The notes beneath the pieces are model-generated. The model saw only the letters and a list, made by a program, of their open reading frames with translations, was not told where the DNA came from and ran no database searches. Source: Rhabdochlamydiaceae bacterium (GTDB lineage: Bacteria; Chlamydiota; Chlamydiia; Chlamydiales; Rhabdochlamydiaceae). From it: DNA of 64,000 nucleotides. How positions within the stretch are numbered: the first letter of the stretch is position 1; every line of letters starts with the position of its first letter. The DNA lies in assembly GCA_019752555.1 (NCBI GenBank), contig JAIELY010000014.1:31024-95023 (forward strand), read 5' to 3'. Positions 61,134-64,000 of the stretch are shown piece by piece. The position numbers were made by a program, and so were the translations under genes.

Positions 61134-63782
61134 ATGACAGAATTCAACTCCCATATTGAAGTTGCAGAAAAACAGGGGAAGGTTTTTTTAAGAATTCGGA
61201 TCGAGGCCAAAGAGCCTTTAACTCAGGCTGTAGCCTCATCAAATGAAGTTTTACAGGCTCTTATCAAAGAAGAGCTGCGTTTTCAAAAGGTTCCCAAGCT
61301 CCCTGCAAGCCATATCTTCTCGCACGTGCATATTTCAATGGACCGATCGTGGGAAATTCTTAAAAAACTCAGTTTGACGCGTAAATTATTTTGGAAGGGG
61401 CAAAGAGTTCTCTTTGATCCGTTTTCCTCTCCTGTTCTTACATGCGAAGCTTCTCAAATTTCTGATGAGCAGTGGCAGATCACAGGTTTTTGGAATGCAG
61501 GTGATCAGTTTGGGAGCCTTTGTGAAGCAGAGCTGCTCATGCCCTCTGATCCTCCCTGGATGATCAAAAACGGCGTTGTCCAAAGATTCTCAGGAGAAAT
61601 CGATTGGAAATGGTATGCACTTGTGTATCCCAAGCCGACGATTCTCGATAAAAATGCTTACCGAGAGTTTATCTCGGACTATGAAGACGAAGAAAAAACA
61701 TTTGTTCCTTCTCTTAAATGGACCTCTGTTCCTCCTAAGAGTGCAGAAGTTCAAGCGGAGCCCCTTCCTTTTTTAGTTTTAAGCGACCGCAGCGGCGCTT
61801 TTGCGGATCTTTGGTTTGATTATAGTTCTTTGGGCAAGGTCAACTTTCACGATCCTAAGCCGATGAATTGGCGTAACAAAAATGCAGAAAAATCGTGGGA
61901 AAAGGATCTTCTTGAAACGGATTTCATTTCTAAAATTGTCGATATGACCCACTATTATTGTCCTTTAGATAAGGTCGCAAAAAGTTTGACATTTCTCATG
62001 GAAATCGGATGGAAGATTGTCGATCATCTCGGACGGAATGTCGTGCGTCAAAAGGGCTTTTCTGTTCATGTAGATAGGGATCAAGAAACGTTTTTTGTGC
62101 GCGGCAAGGTGTGCTACCAAGAACACGAGGCGGATTTAACCGATCTCATGGGAGCCTTTAATCGCAGAGAGCAATTTCTCACACTGGATTCCTCAACAAT
62201 CGCTTTGATCGACCGTACCCAAGTGGAGCTGCAATGGGGAGAGCTTGCAGGAAGGGAAATTGTTGCACAAGGCATTGCCTTTAAAAAAAATCAAGTGGGA
62301 GTACTCTCTTCGCTCATCGAAAAAGGAGTTACTCCTCATCCTACTCTCATCGATTGGACCCAAAAGCTTCAGGGAGAGCTTTCGGTGGCGGAAGCTCCCC
62401 CCTCTTCTCTTTTTCACGGAACCCTTATTCCCTACCAGCAGCAGGGGGTCGATTGGCTTCATTTTCTTTTAACTTGGGGCTTTGGCGGGCTTCTTGCAGA
62501 CGAGATGGGACTGGGTAAAACTGTCCAGGTTCTGGCATTTTTTTCCCGCCTTCCCCTGGAAAAACCTGCCCTTGTGGTCATGCCTACTTCGCTTGTCTTT
62601 AATTGGCTAAGAGAGGTGGAAAGATTCCTGCCTTCTCTTATCCCATATCTTCATGCGGGAAAAGAGAGGAGTAAAGATCCCGCTCTTCTGCAAAGCCAAA
62701 AGCTTATCCTCACTTCCTATGCGCTGTTGCGCCAAGATGATGAGCTGTTTCAAAGTCTTGATTTTGAGGTTGTTGTGCTAGATGAAGGGCAAAATATTAA
62801 AAATCCAGACAGCCAGATCGCCCAAATTCTCTTTTCTCTTAAGTCTCAGATGCGCCTTGTCGTCACAGGCACCCCAATTGAAAACCGGTGGGAGGATCTC
62901 TGGTCCCTTTTTCGCTTTCTTATGCCCGATCTTCTGGGCGAGCGTAGGGAGTTTACTGCAAAAATGGCAGCTGCCACTTTAGATCCGCGTTATCTTCAGC
63001 AAACAAGATCGAAAATCCGTCCCTTTCTTTTGCGCCGCCGTAAAGAACAGGTGGCTCAACAGCTTCCGGAAAAAATCAACCAAGTGGTTTGGGTAGAAAT
63101 GCAAGAGCCGCAACGCGCTCTCTACGAAGAGTGGGTCCGGTGTCAAAGTCAGGGGTTGCTTAAAAAAATTAGCCTCGAGGGAGCCTTGCCGAATCGGATG
63201 GAGATCCTTGAGGCCATCCTTCGGTTACGTCAGCTGTGTGCAGACCCGCGACTTGTCGATGGCGAAACATTGGCTACCAGCGCAAAACTCGAGAGAATGC
63301 TCTGCGATCTCGAAGAGGCGATCGCTGAAAAGAGAAAAGTGCTCATCTATAGCCAATTCACCCAAATGCTCCATCTTATCGAAAAAGAGTTGCAAGAGCG
63401 CAACATTGCCTATGTCTATCTTGACGGTTCTACTAAAGACAGAGAACAGCCTGTGAGTAGATTTCAGGAAGATCCTGAAATGCAAGTCTTTTTGATAAGC
63501 CTTAAGGCCGGCGGCGTTGGCCTTAACCTCACCGCAGCAGACTACGTTTTTCTCTATGATCCTTGGTGGAATGAGGCCGCTGAAGCCCAGGCGATTGATC
63601 GAGCGCATCGCTTTGGACGTCAAGGCTCTGTGATTGCCCGTCGCTACATCACGGCCTATAGCATCGAAGAAAAGCTCATGCGTTTAAAAGAGCATAAACG
63701 CTCTCTTGCAGAAGGACTCCTAGAAGGCGAGCTGAACCTCTCGCAGCTCACTATGGATGATCTCTCAGCCCTCCTTCTTTAA
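61134..63782 (+). CDS. SNF2-family helicase, second copy
   Basis: 882 residues from ATG 61134 (ACAGGAATC site). The N-terminal 430 residues are a helicase-associated region without an obvious zinc finger. The motor contains DEMGLGKT, DEGQ (in place of DEAQ/DEAH), GTPIENRWEDLWSL, a C-terminal lobe with LKAGGVGLNL and the final DRAHRFGRQG motif. It is related to the 8070-11567 protein but shorter, and lacks the SWIM finger. Function presumably in DNA or nucleoprotein remodelling. Confidence 0.88.
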   Translation: MTEFNSHIEVAEKQGKVFLRIRIEAKEPLTQAVASSNEVLQALIKEELRFQKVPKLPASHIFSHVHISMDRSWEILKKLSLTRKLFWKGQRVLFDPFSSPVLTCEASQISDEQWQITGFWNAGDQFGSLCEAELLMPSDPPWMIKNGVVQRFSGEIDWKWYALVYPKPTILDKNAYREFISDYEDEEKTFVPSLKWTSVPPKSAEVQAEPLPFLVLSDRSGAFADLWFDYSSLGKVNFHDPKPMNWRNKNAEKSWEKDLLETDFISKIVDMTHYYCPLDKVAKSLTFLMEIGWKIVDHLGRNVVRQKGFSVHVDRDQETFFVRGKVCYQEHEADLTDLMGAFNRREQFLTLDSSTIALIDRTQVELQWGELAGREIVAQGIAFKKNQVGVLSSLIEKGVTPHPTLIDWTQKLQGELSVAEAPPSSLFHGTLIPYQQQGVDWLHFLLTWGFGGLLADEMGLGKTVQVLAFFSRLPLEKPALVVMPTSLVFNWLREVERFLPSLIPYLHAGKERSKDPALLQSQKLILTSYALLRQDDELFQSLDFEVVVLDEGQNIKNPDSQIAQILFSLKSQMRLVVTGTPIENRWEDLWSLFRFLMPDLLGERREFTAKMAAATLDPRYLQQTRSKIRPFLLRRRKEQVAQQLPEKINQVVWVEMQEPQRALYEEWVRCQSQGLLKKISLEGALPNRMEILEAILRLRQLCADPRLVDGETLATSAKLERMLCDLEEAIAEKRKVLIYSQFTQMLHLIEKELQERNIAYVYLDGSTKDREQPVSRFQEDPEMQVFLISLKAGGVGLNLTAADYVFLYDPWWNEAAEAQAIDRAHRFGRQGSVIARRYITAYSIEEKLMRLKEHKRSLAEGLLEGELNLSQLTMDDLSALLL

Positions 63783-63786
63783 TCAC

Positions 63787-63969
63787 TTAAGCCTGCTCTC
63801 GGCCCCGGTCTTCATCGATCAGCTCTTGAGCTGCGAATTTGAGTGTTTTGAGTCCTTCTTCGAAGCCAACTTCCCTCAGTAACTGATCCAAGTACCGCAG
63901 CTCTGCGAGTAGTTGATCGTTCATCGATTCGAGTTCGGAGACCTTTTTTAATAGCTCTTCATTAGACAT
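63787..63969 (-). CDS. Small coiled-coil protein
   Basis: 60 residues, mostly one helix with leucine heptads (ELLKKVSELESMNDQLLAELRYLDQLL) and an acidic/basic tail. ATG 63969 has an AGGATTTAGGTAAT ribosome site, supporting expression. It converges on the SNF2 gene. No family recognised. Confidence 0.55.
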   Translation of the reverse strand: MSNEELLKKVSELESMNDQLLAELRYLDQLLREVGFEEGLKTLKFAAQELIDEDRGREQA

Positions 63970-64000
63970 ATTACCTAAATCCTTAAGTTATTTTTGCTGG

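Noticed and set aside
1..64000. Insertion sequences, CRISPR arrays, rRNA operons
   Set aside because: No transposase, repeat-spacer array or rRNA sequence was recognised anywhere in the window.

Overview
The window looks like a chromosome segment of a chlamydia-related (environmental, Parachlamydiales-type) bacterium. The evidence is gene order and gene content: CopB/CopD-type type III translocators; the order clpX-clpP-tig-tRNA(Gly)-SNF2 helicase-mreB-pckG, which I recall from Chlamydia; a kdsA-lptC-lptA-lptB block; nfo-murJ-rpsD-trhO; and Inc-like and serine-rich orphan proteins. The genus cannot be fixed from the sequence alone. AsnRS, a GT9 heptosyltransferase-like enzyme and many accessory genes point away from Chlamydia itself.

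Layout. 1-4 kb: type III translocator pair plus an orphan effector-like gene. 4-7.6 kb: clpX, clpP and tig, downstream of three tRNA-Gly genes (all minus strand). 8-15.4 kb: SNF2 helicase, mreB, pckG, dtd, with ndk convergent. 15.5-22.8 kb: an accessory region with a GT9 glycosyltransferase, an exported flavin reductase, an ADP-ribosyltransferase-like gene bounded by a 96-bp direct repeat, an Inc-like membrane domain fused to an Ntn-hydrolase, and toxin-tail remnants. 22.8-27.8 kb: minus-strand LPS export block (kdsA, lptC, lptA, lptB) followed by HAD and HIT proteins. 28-34.5 kb: orphan antitoxin, dapB, a secretin, tRNA-Arg, a very large DHH-family protein, KhpA.

34.6-46.3 kb is the most interesting region: an apparently complete RiPP (modified peptide) cluster. 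It has a mini-HlyD protein, a C39-peptidase ABC exporter with a degenerate partner, TfuA and YcaO (divergent), a MoaD-like sulfur carrier, an E1-rhodanese fusion, two Nif11-type precursor peptides with conserved leaders and divergent 17-residue tails, a CE-clan cysteine protease-like protein between the two precursors, and a DHA2-type MFS exporter. The inferred scheme is: rhodanese/E1 loads sulfur onto the MoaD-like protein; YcaO-TfuA uses it to install backbone thioamides on the tail; C39 cuts after Ala-Gly; the ABC pair exports the product.

46.3-64 kb: rluD, recX, hemA, a bactofilin-like membrane protein, a second accessory patch (immunity-like gene, toxin-tail remnant, Ser/Thr kinase-like gene, orphan) with another direct repeat, then asnS, nfo, murJ, an orphan, rpsD, trhO, a Cys-rich protein, a second SNF2 helicase and a small coiled-coil protein. 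No insertion sequence, CRISPR array or rRNA was seen.
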